Positions 1 to 7,218 of a stretch of DNA of 21,004 bases are shown here, piece by piece (the first letter of the stretch is position 1; each line of letters starts with the position of its first letter). Both the position numbers and the translations under genes were made by a program. The DNA comes from Actinomyces sp. (GTDB lineage Bacteria > Actinomycetota > Actinomycetes > Actinomycetales > Actinomycetaceae): positions 1 to 21,004 of the forward strand of contig NZ_JAUMUL010000061.1 of NCBI RefSeq assembly GCF_030530635.1, in the 5' to 3' direction. Below the pieces are notes generated by a model that saw only the letters and a program-made list of their open reading frames with translations, ran no database searches and was not told where the DNA came from.

Positions 1-29
1 GCCCGAGCGTTGGGTACGCCCCTTCGGCC

Positions 30-120
30 TCTACTACGCCAGTTAGACCTCCGCTGAAGGGCCCAGAACCCTTCAACAAACACCTAACCGGCGTAGTAAA
101 CCCCAAACCGGCGTAGTAGA
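30..120. repeat. GGCGTAGTA intergenic repeat cluster with nested hairpin
   Basis: A 17-nt unit occurs three times: inverted at 30-46 (TCTACTACGCCAGTTAG), direct at 84-100 (CTAACCGGCGTAGTAAA) and direct at 104-120 (CAAACCGGCGTAGTAGA). The inverted copy can pair with the 84-98 copy over about 15 bp with one mismatch, and inside that loop TGAAGGG (55-61) pairs perfectly with CCCTTCA (69-75). The result is a nested cruciform or transcript hairpin with no clear U tract. It may end a gene lying left of the window or be a dispersed intergenic element. The remaining stretch 121-330 shows no credible gene. Confidence 0.6.
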
Positions 121-336
121 CGACGTCACCGCTGAGCACGCGGGCGAACCGACTCCCGGCTCCACCCACACCCTCAAACGCGAAACGCCCCATTGGGGGG
201 CCGCACCCAAGGCGCCCCGACTGCGCATGCCCGGCATTCCAAACACGCACGCCGACCGCTGGCCCAGCACGCTTCTCCAACGCGAAGAACGCGTGAAGGT
301 CTTGCATAACGAAAGCGCTGCCGCTGGACTGTCCGG

Positions 337-365
337 TTGACGGCGCAGTTGGCACAGGCTAGGTT
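337..365 (+). promoter_or_regulatory. Sigma70-type promoter of the oxidoreductase-hydrolase operon
   Basis: TTGACG at 337-342, a 17-nt spacer, and TAGGTT at 360-365. Transcription would start near 372, giving a leader of about 70 nt before the ATG at 446. The match and spacing are good for an actinobacterial housekeeping promoter. Confidence 0.65.
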
Positions 366-377
366 CGGTTTCCGAAC
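363..377. promoter_or_regulatory. Operator-like inverted repeat over the -10 and start site
   Basis: GTTCGG-TTT-CCGAAC is a perfect 6-3-6 inverted repeat that overlaps the last bases of the -10 hexamer (360-365) and the predicted start point. A repressor bound here would block transcription of the downstream operon. The regulator is not in the window, at least not next to it. Confidence 0.45.
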
Positions 378-445
378 TTAGGCGGTCTGTTCCTTCTTGG
401 ACGGTTTTCGCCGCCAGGAGCATGACCGGGACAGGAGCACATGTG

Positions 446-1450
446 ATGAAGGCCTACGCGCTCACCTCCTACCGCAACGGTGGGACACTCGAGTGGTTGG
501 AGGTGCCCGAGTCGGTGGCCGGCCCGGGGCAGGTGGTGGTTGAGATCCGCGCGGCCGGCCTCAACCCGCTGGACCGTATGATCGCTGCCGGACAGTTCCG
601 GCAGCTCATCGGGTACCGGCTGCCGCAGGTGCTGGGGCAGGAGCTCGCCGGCGTGGTCACCGCGGTCGGCCCCGGCGTGGAGGACTTCGCGGTGGGTGAT
701 CGCGTGTTTGGCCGCCCCGATATCAACCGGATCGGCACCTTCGCGCAGACCATCGCCGTCGACGCCGCCGACCTCGCCCCCATGCCCGCCGGGCTCAGTT
801 TCGCCGAGGCGGCCTCCCTGCCGTTGGTGCTGCTCACGGCCGCGCAGGCCTTCATGGAGAAGGCAAGAGTCAAGCCGGGGGACAAGGTCTTCATCCAGGG
901 TGGCACCGGGGGCCTCGGCTCAATCGCCATCCAGGTGGCCAAGCACCTCGGCGCCACGGTCGCGACCACCGTGAGCACCAAGAACGTCGACCTGGCCCGC
1001 GAGCTGGGCGCCGACGTCGTCGTGGACTACCGCACCCAGAGGTATGAGGACCATGTCCAGGACTACGACGTCGTCCTGGACACCCTGGGAAAGGACGAGA
1101 CCCTGCGCTCCATGAAGGTGCTGCGACCGGGAGGCACCATGGTCTCGGTCGTTGGCGCGCCCGACCCCGACTTCGCTGCACAGCTGGGCAAGCCGATCCT
1201 GAAGCCGGTCATGTGGCTGATGGGCCGCAAGGTGCGCCGCGCTGCCAAGCAGCAGGGAGCCGCGTATAAGTTCCTCTTCATGCGTGCCGACGGCAGCCGG
1301 CTGGCACAACTCACCCCCGCCATTGAGGACGGCAGCATCAAGCCGCTAGTGGGGCACACCTTCCGGTTGGACGAACTGGAACAGGCCATGGAGCTGTCCG
1401 CCTCCGGGAAGGCTGCCCCGGGCAAGATCATCGTGGAGGCAGGGGAGTGA
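446..1450 (+). CDS. NADP-dependent, zinc-free MDR oxidoreductase (quinone reductase-like)
   Basis: A 334-residue medium-chain dehydrogenase/reductase of the quinone oxidoreductase/zeta-crystallin branch, cytosolic, expected to reduce quinones or enones with NADPH. Seen: an N-terminal GroES-like half with GQELAGVVTAVGPGV and GDRVFGR, then a Rossmann half with the nucleotide-binding motif GGTGGLG at residues 152-158. The catalytic-zinc cysteines and histidines of alcohol dehydrogenases are absent. I chose ATG 446 because AGGAG at 433-437 lies 8 nt before it; GTG 443 and an upstream ATG at 422 (preceded by CAGGAG) are alternatives. The stop codon overlaps the start of the hydrolase gene, so the two are translationally coupled. 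Regulation is probably through the palindrome at 363-377. The substrate is unknown. Confidence 0.85.
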   Translation: MKAYALTSYRNGGTLEWLEVPESVAGPGQVVVEIRAAGLNPLDRMIAAGQFRQLIGYRLPQVLGQELAGVVTAVGPGVEDFAVGDRVFGRPDINRIGTFAQTIAVDAADLAPMPAGLSFAEAASLPLVLLTAAQAFMEKARVKPGDKVFIQGGTGGLGSIAIQVAKHLGATVATTVSTKNVDLARELGADVVVDYRTQRYEDHVQDYDVVLDTLGKDETLRSMKVLRPGGTMVSVVGAPDPDFAAQLGKPILKPVMWLMGRKVRRAAKQQGAAYKFLFMRADGSRLAQLTPAIEDGSIKPLVGHTFRLDELEQAMELSASGKAAPGKIIVEAGE

Positions 1451-2295
1451 GCGCCGTGAAGTACTTCAATGGCTCATATGCGGACGCGCCGGTCGAGCGC
1501 ATGGCCACGTCCCAGGGCGCGCATTTCGCGTACCGGGCGGTCGGTTCGGACGACGGGTTGCCCCTGCTGCTCCTGAACCACCTGGCGGCCACCCTCGACG
1601 GCTGGGACCCGCTGCTGGTCGACCGGTTGGCGCAGGACCGCCCGATAGTAGCGGTCGACTACCGCGGCATGGGCGGCTCCTCCGGATTAGCGCCAACCAC
1701 GGTTGCGGGAATGGTCGACGGCGTTATCGAGTTCCTGGACGCCGCAGGACTGGAGCGGGTCGACGTCCTCGGGCTGTCGCTGGGCGGCTTCGTTACCCAG
1801 CAGCTGCTGCTGACCCATCCGCAGCGGTTCCGCAGGGCCGTGCTGGCCGGAACCGGTCCGGCGGGAGGTGCGGGCATTACCAGGGTGCCGGGTTTGACCT
1901 TCCGGGCCATGGCGAAGGCGGCGCTAACCCGGAAGGACACCCGCCACTACTTGTTCTTCCCTGTGACCGCCTGGGGCAGGGCGGATGAGTTCCTGGGCCG
2001 CGTGGCGGCCTTCAAGCATCCCGACACGGCTGCGCGGGTGCCCGGGCTCCTGCGCCAGCTCAGGGCCGTGCGTGGCTGGGGGCGGCAGGAGCCGCAGGAC
2101 CTGTCCCGGATCGAACACCCGGTCCTGGTGGTGAACGGCGACAACGACCTCATGGTTCCCAGTCCCAACACACTGGACCTGGGGCGGCGTCTGCCTGCCG
2201 CCAGGCTTGAGGAGCTCTACCCCGGCGCCGGGCACGGCGCCATCTTCCAGGAGCCGGACCTCTTCGCCTCGCAGGTTCGCGCCTTCTTGGACTGA
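1447..2295 (+). CDS. Alpha/beta hydrolase
   Basis: A 282-residue alpha/beta-hydrolase fold enzyme (hydrolase/haloperoxidase-like group). The catalytic triad can be placed: nucleophile elbow GLSLGG with Ser111, acid Asp234 in NGDNDLMVP, and His263 in GAGHGAIFQ. LLNHLAATLDGWDP supplies the oxyanion region and VDYRGMGGSS the usual loop. The start is GTG 1447, which overlaps the TGA of the oxidoreductase gene by 4 bp with GGAGG about 8 nt upstream; GTG 1456 is a possible alternative. Pairing with a quinone-reductase-like enzyme suggests a small detoxification or xenobiotic-ester pathway, but the sequence does not reveal the substrate. No signal peptide. Confidence 0.85.
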   Translation: MSAVKYFNGSYADAPVERMATSQGAHFAYRAVGSDDGLPLLLLNHLAATLDGWDPLLVDRLAQDRPIVAVDYRGMGGSSGLAPTTVAGMVDGVIEFLDAAGLERVDVLGLSLGGFVTQQLLLTHPQRFRRAVLAGTGPAGGAGITRVPGLTFRAMAKAALTRKDTRHYLFFPVTAWGRADEFLGRVAAFKHPDTAARVPGLLRQLRAVRGWGRQEPQDLSRIEHPVLVVNGDNDLMVPSPNTLDLGRRLPAARLEELYPGAGHGAIFQEPDLFASQVRAFLD

Positions 2296-2323
2296 CGGAA
2301 CTGCGTTGCCCGGATAGCTTCGT

Positions 2324-2578
2324 TCATCGGGGCATACCTGCCCACGGGTTGACGACCGCTACCTCCAGCGGTGCGAAGTCCTCGACGTCGACGTCGTCAT
2401 CCATGCTCAGCCTGTCCACGAGCGAGGCGCCCGTCTCCCCGAGTCGGTGGTAGTCGTTGATGGTCAGTAAAACGTAAGCCGGCTTGCCTCGGTCCGTGAT
2501 GATGACCGGTCCCTCATTGGCCGCCCGCTTGGCGGCACTGACATCGTGGTTGAAGTCGCGAGCGGTGATCGAGGGCAT
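2324..2578 (-). CDS. Phd/YefM-family antitoxin, apparently orphan
   Basis: An 84-residue type II antitoxin of the Phd/YefM (prevent-host-death) family. The N-terminal DNA-binding fold is typical: ITARDFNHDVSAAKRAA, then GPVIITDRGKPAYVLLTINDY. The C-terminal tail is acidic (SMDDDVDVEDF) and would normally wrap a toxin. A strong Shine-Dalgarno AGGAGGTG lies 5-6 nt before ATG 2578. In related loci a VapC/PIN or RelE-like toxin follows with a 1-4 bp overlap. Here an ATG does overlap the stop codon (2327-2325 on the minus strand), but the reading frame then runs into the antisense of the alpha/beta hydrolase and shows no toxin motif. The toxin therefore seems deleted. Autoregulation is likely through the palindrome at 2593-2602. 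Confidence 0.85.
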   Translation of the reverse strand: MPSITARDFNHDVSAAKRAANEGPVIITDRGKPAYVLLTINDYHRLGETGASLVDRLSMDDDVDVEDFAPLEVAVVNPWAGMPR

Positions 2579-2592
2579 GTCAACACCTCCTG

Positions 2593-2637
2593 TGTAGCTA
2601 CATACCCTACGTTATGTCGGGTGTATAGCCCGTACAA
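2593..2637 (-). promoter_or_regulatory. Antitoxin promoter with TGTA-TACA operator
   Basis: Reading the minus strand: -35 TTGTAC (2637-2632), a 17-nt spacer, -10 TAACGT (2614-2609), then the perfect 10-bp palindrome TGTAGCTACA (2602-2593) just upstream of the Shine-Dalgarno. Phd and YefM proteins are known to bind short palindromes with TGTA/TACA edges, so 2593-2602 is the natural autorepression site. A second, looser TGTA...TACA pair lies at 2622-2636. Confidence 0.55.
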
Positions 2638-2817
2638 GAGGCCGACGCCCCTTGCATCTGACACGGTGTGAGGATGCTTCATGGTGGCGTGTACATCGAC
2701 CAGGGACTGCTGTGCCGCGGTCGCTACCCCCTCCGCTGCGATAATGACCTCGGGAAGTTGTGGCTAGCGTGCACACTCCGGCGATGCGCAGACCGTCGAG
2801 CCGCTAGACTCCGCGGC

Positions 2818-3119
2818 ATGGGCGCGCCGATCTACCTCACCGGCCGCGGTGCCGTCGCTCCCGGACAGATCGAGGGCATGTTCGTCGGCTGGCCGTCTCC
2901 TCCCTCCCCGCAGCAGCCGGTGGCGGTCATGGATGGCAGCTACCGGCGCGTCGACTGCTAGCCCAGCTCGGTGACATATACGCCGTCGACCTGTGCTGCG
3001 ATCCGGGAATGCTGCCGTACTACGAGAAGCTCGGCTTCACGTGCCTGGCCGGCGCGGGCCTGCGCAACCCTCGCGCGATTACGAGCGGAGGAGCTTCAAA
3101 GACGCTCGCGGGTCTCTGA
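2818..3119 (+). pseudogene. GNAT N-acetyltransferase, internally deleted
   Basis: Two parts of one GNAT-type acetyltransferase are joined in different frames. The N-terminal part (ATG 2818 to about 2950) reads MGAPIYLTGRGAV, then a stretch ending DGSYRRV, and stops at TAG 2959. The C-terminal part is in another frame, from about 2952 to TGA 3117-3119: QLGDIYAVDLCCDPGMLPYY, then EKLGFTCLAGAGLRNPRA. That is the usual beta-strand and GF end of the fold. Missing between them is the central segment that carries the acetyl-CoA pyrophosphate-binding R/Q-x-x-G-x-G/A motif. The join lies at a GTCGAC, near 2951-2955. A -10-like TAGACT at 2805-2810 sits 7 nt before the ATG, so the intact gene was probably leaderless. 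The preceding 2638-2804 shows nothing I recognise. Confidence 0.75.
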
Positions 3120-3286
3120 GACCACGCGCCCATATTCCTGCCGCCCGGTAAGCGCCTGTGGCTCTACTCGGCGGACGGTCCGCGCCGCAGGCCCTTGAGT
3201 TTCTCCGCCGGCACCGTCAGCCCCCGCGGGCAGCCGGGGCCGGGCGGGATCGACAACTCCTTCATGCGAACAGTGTGCGCCGGGCC

Positions 3287-3292
3287 TACCCT
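3287..3292 (+). promoter_or_regulatory. -10 hexamer of a probable leaderless transcript
   Basis: TACCCT lies 6 nt before ATG 3299, and no Shine-Dalgarno is visible between them. The same arrangement occurs before three other reading frames in this window (2805-2818, 8146-8158, 17111-17123). No good -35 is seen at the usual distance. Confidence 0.45.
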
Positions 3293-3298
3293 GGGCGC

Positions 3299-4327
3299 AT
3301 GCCTACGTCCCAGCCGGCATTGCCCGTGTTCACCGCCGCGGGCAGGCACGCGCTGGCCCTGGTGGCCCGCGAGGCTCGCGCCGACGGCGTCCGCGAGGTC
3401 CTGGCGCCCCGCGTGCGCTGCACCGCCATGACCACCCCCTTCGAGCTCGAGGGCCTGCACGTCACCGACGTCGACTGCGCCCCATCCGGCCTGCTCGACC
3501 CAGGTGCCCTCGCCGCCGCGCTCGCGGCCTGCGACCGGCCGCCACTGATCCTGCACGCCGAGACCTTCGGCAACCGGGCCGACGGCGAACTCCGCGCCGT
3601 ACTCGCCGACGCTCGCTCGACCGGGGCGCGCATCGTCGTCGACGCCACCCACACGGCACTGGAACGCGCCGGAGAACTGCTGGCAGACGCCGAACCCGGG
3701 ACCGGTGCCGGTCACCTCAACGACGCCGACTACCTGGTGGCGAGCCTGCGCAAGCTGCTGCCCATCCCGCTCGGCGGCGTGGTCCACGGACTCGCCCGCC
3801 CGACGGCGCCGACCCCGGACGAGTTGAACGCGGACCTGGCCGCCGTCGCCGCGATGACCGAACGCCACCGGGATGTGCCCGCGCTCATGGACGCCGTCGA
3901 GGACCTGCTCGACTTCGCTTGGGCGCCCGCCCCCATGCCGGGCTCTTACCGTGCCCGGCTCGCCGCCCCGGGGATAGGTGCCGAGCTCACCCGGCGTCGC
4001 ACCCGCCTGGCGCGCCTGCACGCCGCCGTCGCCGAACTGGACGTCATCAACCCCGGGGCCGCCTACCCGCCGGTGATCGCCCATCCCCAAGCCGCCGCCA
4101 TCCGCACGGCGCTCGCGCGAGCCGGCTTCTCCCCGCCCCTGCACTGGCCCGGTGCCACCGATGGGCTCGTGGCCCTGCCCGACGATCCGCAGGCAGCAGC
4201 CATCGCACGCCGCGCGGCGGGGCCGACGGCACTGCGCGAGGCGCTTGCGGAAGGTGAGGCGAGTGGTCCTGCTGAGCCGTTCGACTTCGATGCCTTCATC
4301 GCCTCCAAAACCTCAAAGACGGCATGA
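3299..4327 (+). CDS. PLP-dependent fold-type-I (DegT/aminotransferase-like) enzyme
   Basis: A 342-residue protein with the layout of fold-type-I pyridoxal-phosphate enzymes. VVDATH (Asp115) looks like the aspartate that binds the pyridine nitrogen, and SLRKLLPIPLGG provides Lys152 as the likely Schiff-base lysine, in the S-x-R-K-x-x-P-x-x-x-G-G form seen in DegT/DnrJ-like sugar aminotransferases. The first 50 residues include VLAPRVRCTAM, in the place where these enzymes hold the cofactor phosphate. I chose ATG 3299 because the alignable sequence begins soon after it and TACCCT precedes it by 6 nt; longer in-frame extensions look non-coding. No sugar or antibiotic genes lie next to it, so the substrate cannot be named. 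A beta-eliminating lyase is an alternative. Confidence 0.7.
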   Translation: MPTSQPALPVFTAAGRHALALVAREARADGVREVLAPRVRCTAMTTPFELEGLHVTDVDCAPSGLLDPGALAAALAACDRPPLILHAETFGNRADGELRAVLADARSTGARIVVDATHTALERAGELLADAEPGTGAGHLNDADYLVASLRKLLPIPLGGVVHGLARPTAPTPDELNADLAAVAAMTERHRDVPALMDAVEDLLDFAWAPAPMPGSYRARLAAPGIGAELTRRRTRLARLHAAVAELDVINPGAAYPPVIAHPQAAAIRTALARAGFSPPLHWPGATDGLVALPDDPQAAAIARRAAGPTALREALAEGEASGPAEPFDFDAFIASKTSKTA

Positions 4328-4368
4328 GCGTCTATCGGCTGATGCCGGCTGCGCGCTGATCCCGGCCG

Positions 4369-4890
4369 CTAAACCCGCAGTACGCCGCGCCAGCCGCGTG
4401 CCCCGTAGTAGGAGTCGGCGCCGTTGTGGTAGACGAAGACCCGGCCGAAGCGCCGGTCGCCGAACAGTGCCCCGCCCAGCGCCCGCACATCCGCAGGCGT
4501 CGCCAGCCAGGTAGAGGTCTTCCGATCGAACTCGCCCAGGCTCTGCAGGTGGTGGTACTCGGACTCGCCCATGAGTTGGACGCCGATCTCCGCCGCCTTG
4601 CCCGCGGCGCTGCCTCGTGGCGGGTTCCTCTTGCGGGAGCGCAGGGCCTCGTCGTCCAGGCAGAGACTGCGCCGGCCGGCGGGGGTTTCGGCCGAGCAGT
4701 CGTAGAAGACGAATTCGTCCGCCTGGGCGTCATAATCGACGACGTCCGGCTCCCCGCCCGTGTCTTCCATGCGCCCGAGCGTGGTCAGGGCATCGGGGTG
4801 CGCGGCCAGGCGGGCGGCGACCGCATCCCAGGAGATGCCCTCATGCCGGTGCGGATGCGCCTCGAATCGGGCCCTGAGCACGTCGATCAT
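4369..4890 (-). CDS. DUF4256 domain protein
   Basis: A 173-residue protein that matches the DUF4256 family along its whole length as I remember it: an RH...ISW N-terminus, TGGEPDVV (residues 44-51), the DCSAETPAGRRS box (64-75), a later FDRKTSTWLATP segment, and the C-terminal VFVYHNGADSYYGARGWRG block. No enzymatic role is established for the family to my knowledge. ATG 4890 has GGAGAAG 5 nt upstream on the minus strand; a GTG at 4929 would add 13 unlikely residues and would place the palindrome 4911-4928 inside the coding region. The gene stands alone, convergent with the PLP-enzyme gene and divergent from ddh. Confidence 0.8.
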   Translation of the reverse strand: MIDVLRARFEAHPHRHEGISWDAVAARLAAHPDALTTLGRMEDTGGEPDVVDYDAQADEFVFYDCSAETPAGRRSLCLDDEALRSRKRNPPRGSAAGKAAEIGVQLMGESEYHHLQSLGEFDRKTSTWLATPADVRALGGALFGDRRFGRVFVYHNGADSYYGARGWRGVLRV

Positions 4891-4910
4891 GTTGTCTTCT
4901 CCGTTTGCAC

Positions 4911-4928
4911 TGTCTGAACGTTCGGACA
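4911..4928. promoter_or_regulatory. 18-bp operator-like palindrome upstream of DUF4256
   Basis: TGTCTGAACGTTCGGACA is an 18-bp inverted repeat around GAACGTTC with a single mismatched pair. It lies 20 nt upstream of the DUF4256 start and about 117 nt upstream of the divergent ddh start. GACAAT (minus strand, 4935-4930) just upstream could act as a -10. The form suits a dimeric TetR- or MarR-like regulator; it does not have the GAAC-N4-GTTC spacing of actinobacterial LexA boxes. Confidence 0.45.
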
Positions 4929-5044
4929 CATTGTCCCTTAAGCGCTAGCGGGCGGCTCTGCGGGGATCGCCCTCCGGCCCGTCACGCGACGGCAATACGG
5001 ACGCTCTCTAGGATCGCCCCGTAGCAAACACATCAGGAGGAAGC

Positions 5045-6016
5045 ATGATCAGGGTAGCGATCAACGGATACGGCAACCTCGGGCGCGGCGCCGAGCAGGC
5101 CATCACCAAGAACGAGGACATGGAACTCGTCGTAGTCTTCACCCGCCGCGATCCGGCCACGGTCACCACTAAGGGCGCGCCAGTCGCCCACGTCGACGAC
5201 ATGCCCGCCTGGGCCGACAAGGTCGACGTGTGCCTGAACTGCGGCGGCTCGGCCACCGACCTGGTAGAGCAGACCCCGGCGGCCGCTGCCCTGTTCAACA
5301 CGGTCGACTCCTTCGACACTCACGCCCGCATCCCCGAGCACTTCGCCGCCGTCGACGCCGCTGCTAAGGCTTCTGGGAACGTCGCCCTGATCTCAACCGG
5401 CTGGGACCCGGGCCTGTTCTCCATGCTGCGGGTCCTGGGCGAGGCCGTCCTTCCTGACGGCGCCACCACCACATTTTGGGGGCCCGGCGTTTCTCAGGGG
5501 CACTCCGACGCCCTGCGCCGCATCGACGGCGTGAGCGACGCCAAGCAGTACACCCGCCCGGTCGAGGCGACCGTCGCCGCGGTCAAGGCCGGTGACGACG
5601 TCGAACTCACCACCCGCTCTATGCACACGCGTGACTGCTACGTGGTGGCCGAGGAGGGCGCCGACCTGGCCCGTATTGAGCGGGAGATCAAGGAGATGCC
5701 CAACTACTTCGCCGACTACGACACCACCGTCACTTTCGTCACCGCCGAGGAACTGGCCGCCGAGCACGCCGGCATCCCGCACGGCGGAACCGTGGTTCGC
5801 CGCGGACACACCTCTGACCGTGTGGCAGAAACCGTGAACTTCGAGCTCCAGCTCGACTCCAACCCGGAGTTCACCGGCTCCGTCGTGGCGGCCATGGGGC
5901 GGGCGGCGGTGAGGCTGGCCACCCGCGGCGAGTCCGGTGCGCGCACCGTATTCGACGTGACGCTCGCGGACCTGTCTGCCAGGACGCCCGAGGACCTGCG
6001 CGCCCACTACCTGTGA
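5045..6016 (+). CDS. ddh: meso-Diaminopimelate D-dehydrogenase
   Basis: A 323-residue NADP-dependent enzyme (EC 1.4.1.16) that makes meso-2,6-diaminopimelate directly from tetrahydrodipicolinate and ammonia, bypassing four acyl-intermediate steps of lysine and peptidoglycan synthesis. Seen: N-terminal Rossmann segment IRVAINGYGNLGRGAE; FTRRDP; the substrate-region blocks STGWDPGLFSMLR and WGPGVSQGHSDALRRI; HTRDCYVV; and GGTVVRRGHTSD. Length and motif order match the family from end to end. AGGAGGAAGC directly precedes ATG 5045. The gene is monocistronic, with a hairpin after the stop. Ddh has a patchy distribution and is best known from corynebacteria, so its presence is informative about the cell wall or lysine supply of this organism. 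Confidence 0.95.
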   Translation: MIRVAINGYGNLGRGAEQAITKNEDMELVVVFTRRDPATVTTKGAPVAHVDDMPAWADKVDVCLNCGGSATDLVEQTPAAAALFNTVDSFDTHARIPEHFAAVDAAAKASGNVALISTGWDPGLFSMLRVLGEAVLPDGATTTFWGPGVSQGHSDALRRIDGVSDAKQYTRPVEATVAAVKAGDDVELTTRSMHTRDCYVVAEEGADLARIEREIKEMPNYFADYDTTVTFVTAEELAAEHAGIPHGGTVVRRGHTSDRVAETVNFELQLDSNPEFTGSVVAAMGRAAVRLATRGESGARTVFDVTLADLSARTPEDLRAHYL

Positions 6017-6032
6017 CGGCGGCCGGCTCGCT

Positions 6033-6061
6033 GGCGCCGTCATCGCTCGGACGACGGTGCC
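6033..6061 (+). terminator. Hairpin after ddh
   Basis: GGCGCCGTC (6033-6041) pairs with GACGGTGCC (6053-6061), a 9-bp stem with one G-U type pair and an 11-nt loop. It begins 17 nt after the ddh stop and lacks a U tract, as is common in GC-rich actinobacteria. Confidence 0.4.
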
Positions 6062-6398
6062 GGCGCGGCCGCATCAGTACGCTGTTCTTGTAGCGGGCGA
6101 TCGGGTACGCGGGGAACTAGGCCTCGAAGACGCGAGCCTCTGGGTGACCGTGCGCCGCGCGTGTTCCTGTGCGTCCACGGTGCGGGTGGCGCGGTGGGAG
6201 GCGGCTGCTCTGGCGCCGAGAGGCGAGGGCTGAAGGGCCTGCAAAGGGACCTTGTCAGACACCTCCCGGTTGCGCGGTGCGTGGATGGGCAATGACGTAT
6301 CCGCTGTCGTGCGCCTAAAACGTTATCTTGATAGTTTGGTGGTTGGGGCGCCCCTGAGGTGCCGTCCTCCCGTCCCGACCAACAGACAGGAGCCCAAG
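6062..6398. other. Gene-free stretch with AT-rich promoter zone
   Basis: I see no credible gene here. A weak bulged hairpin lies at 6119-6139. The unusually AT-rich patch 6316-6337 (TAAAACGTTATCTTGATAGT) contains several partial -10 matches and is the likely promoter region for the lipoprotein gene. A perfect 10-bp palindrome, GGGGCGCCCC, lies at 6345-6354 in its leader. Confidence 0.35.
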
Positions 6399-6971
6399 AT
6401 GAACACTCCTCTTCTGAAGACCCTCACCACCTCCGCCATACTTGTGTTCGCGCTCGGACTTGGTGCCTGTGGCAGCAACGACACCAACGGTGCCGAGCAG
6501 TCCGCCTCAACCGCAGGCGCAGACTCCGCGACCGAAGCCGGAGCAGGAACCGGCTCTAAGACCGATACAGGCGAGGGTGCATCCTCGTCCGTGGATGGCG
6601 TCAGGGTCGGGGGCTCCTTCTCCGGCACCCTGAATGGCGAGCCCTTCGAAATTGAGAACGGGGTGGTGTCTTGCCTCTCGCAGGACGGTAAGACCTCGAT
6701 CGGCGTTGCCTCGACCGATACCTCGCTCGCCGGTGAGGGGGTCCGCTCGATCGCCCTAGCGGTCGACGACGCCTCGCAGGAGATCCAGCTGATCACGATC
6801 GTCCCCGGCGATGGCGGGTCCCTCAACTACACGAAGATCGGGGACTACAGCAGTGACGTGGGAAACGCCCAGGTGGAGGTCAACGACTTGACCTACATCG
6901 TCACAGGCGAGGCGGCCCCGAGCGGATCTACGGAGACTAAGTCCTTCAACTTCACCATCACCTGCCCCTGA
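6399..6971 (+). CDS. LpqH-like (19-kDa antigen family) lipoprotein
   Basis: A 190-residue secreted lipoprotein. It has a short signal peptide with a hydrophobic core (TSAILVFALGLG) and a lipobox LGAC with Cys24 as the lipidation site. A low-complexity Ser/Thr/Ala/Gly linker of about 40 residues follows, then a globular domain from about residue 65. The domain has the marks of the mycobacterial 19-kDa/LpqH family: a first cysteine in NGVVSC (Cys92), a Gly-rich beta segment, and a closing KSFNFTITCP (Cys189), the pair expected to form a disulfide. The start is fixed by CAGGAG 6 nt upstream of ATG 6399 and by the signal peptide. LpqH-type proteins are surface lipoproteins; a molecular activity is not established. 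Confidence 0.8.
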   Translation: MNTPLLKTLTTSAILVFALGLGACGSNDTNGAEQSASTAGADSATEAGAGTGSKTDTGEGASSSVDGVRVGGSFSGTLNGEPFEIENGVVSCLSQDGKTSIGVASTDTSLAGEGVRSIALAVDDASQEIQLITIVPGDGGSLNYTKIGDYSSDVGNAQVEVNDLTYIVTGEAAPSGSTETKSFNFTITCP

Positions 6972-7001
6972 CGCAACCAGTCGGCTTGCTGCTCGCGCTC
7001 G

Positions 7002-7037
7002 CGGGCGGAGCCCTCCACGCACGGAGGGCTCCGCCCG
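7002..7037 (+). terminator. Strong intrinsic-type terminator hairpin
   Basis: A perfect 15-bp stem: CGGGCGGAGCCCTCC (7002-7016) and GGAGGGCTCCGCCCG (7023-7037) around loop ACGCAC. It lies 31 nt after the lipoprotein stop, with no U tract. The symmetry would let it work in either direction. Confidence 0.8.
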
Positions 7038-7218
7038 TAGTCGTGAGAGCGGGGTTTCCCACGGCTGCGCAGGGCGCGTCGAATCGCGCGGGATGAGTCG
7101 AGATGCGCCGCGGTGGCACCACCCCATAGGTTCGAATCGATGTAAAATTGCTCCGCTTCCGGCGGGTCCGCCGGCTGTATCCGCCTCGGCCGCGCCCGCC
7201 CGACGCAATAGGAGGATT

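Noticed and set aside
73..423. Minus-strand open frame of 116 codons upstream of the oxidoreductase
   Set aside because: It crosses the repeat cluster and the promoter, has no family resemblance, and its composition is that of non-coding GC-rich DNA.
2668..2817. N-terminal extension of the GNAT relic from ATG 2668
   Set aside because: Residues before ATG 2818 have no acetyltransferase character, and the -10-like TAGACT lies inside this stretch.
4911..4928. LexA (SOS) box
   Set aside because: GAAC and GTTC are directly joined, whereas actinobacterial LexA sites have four bases between them.
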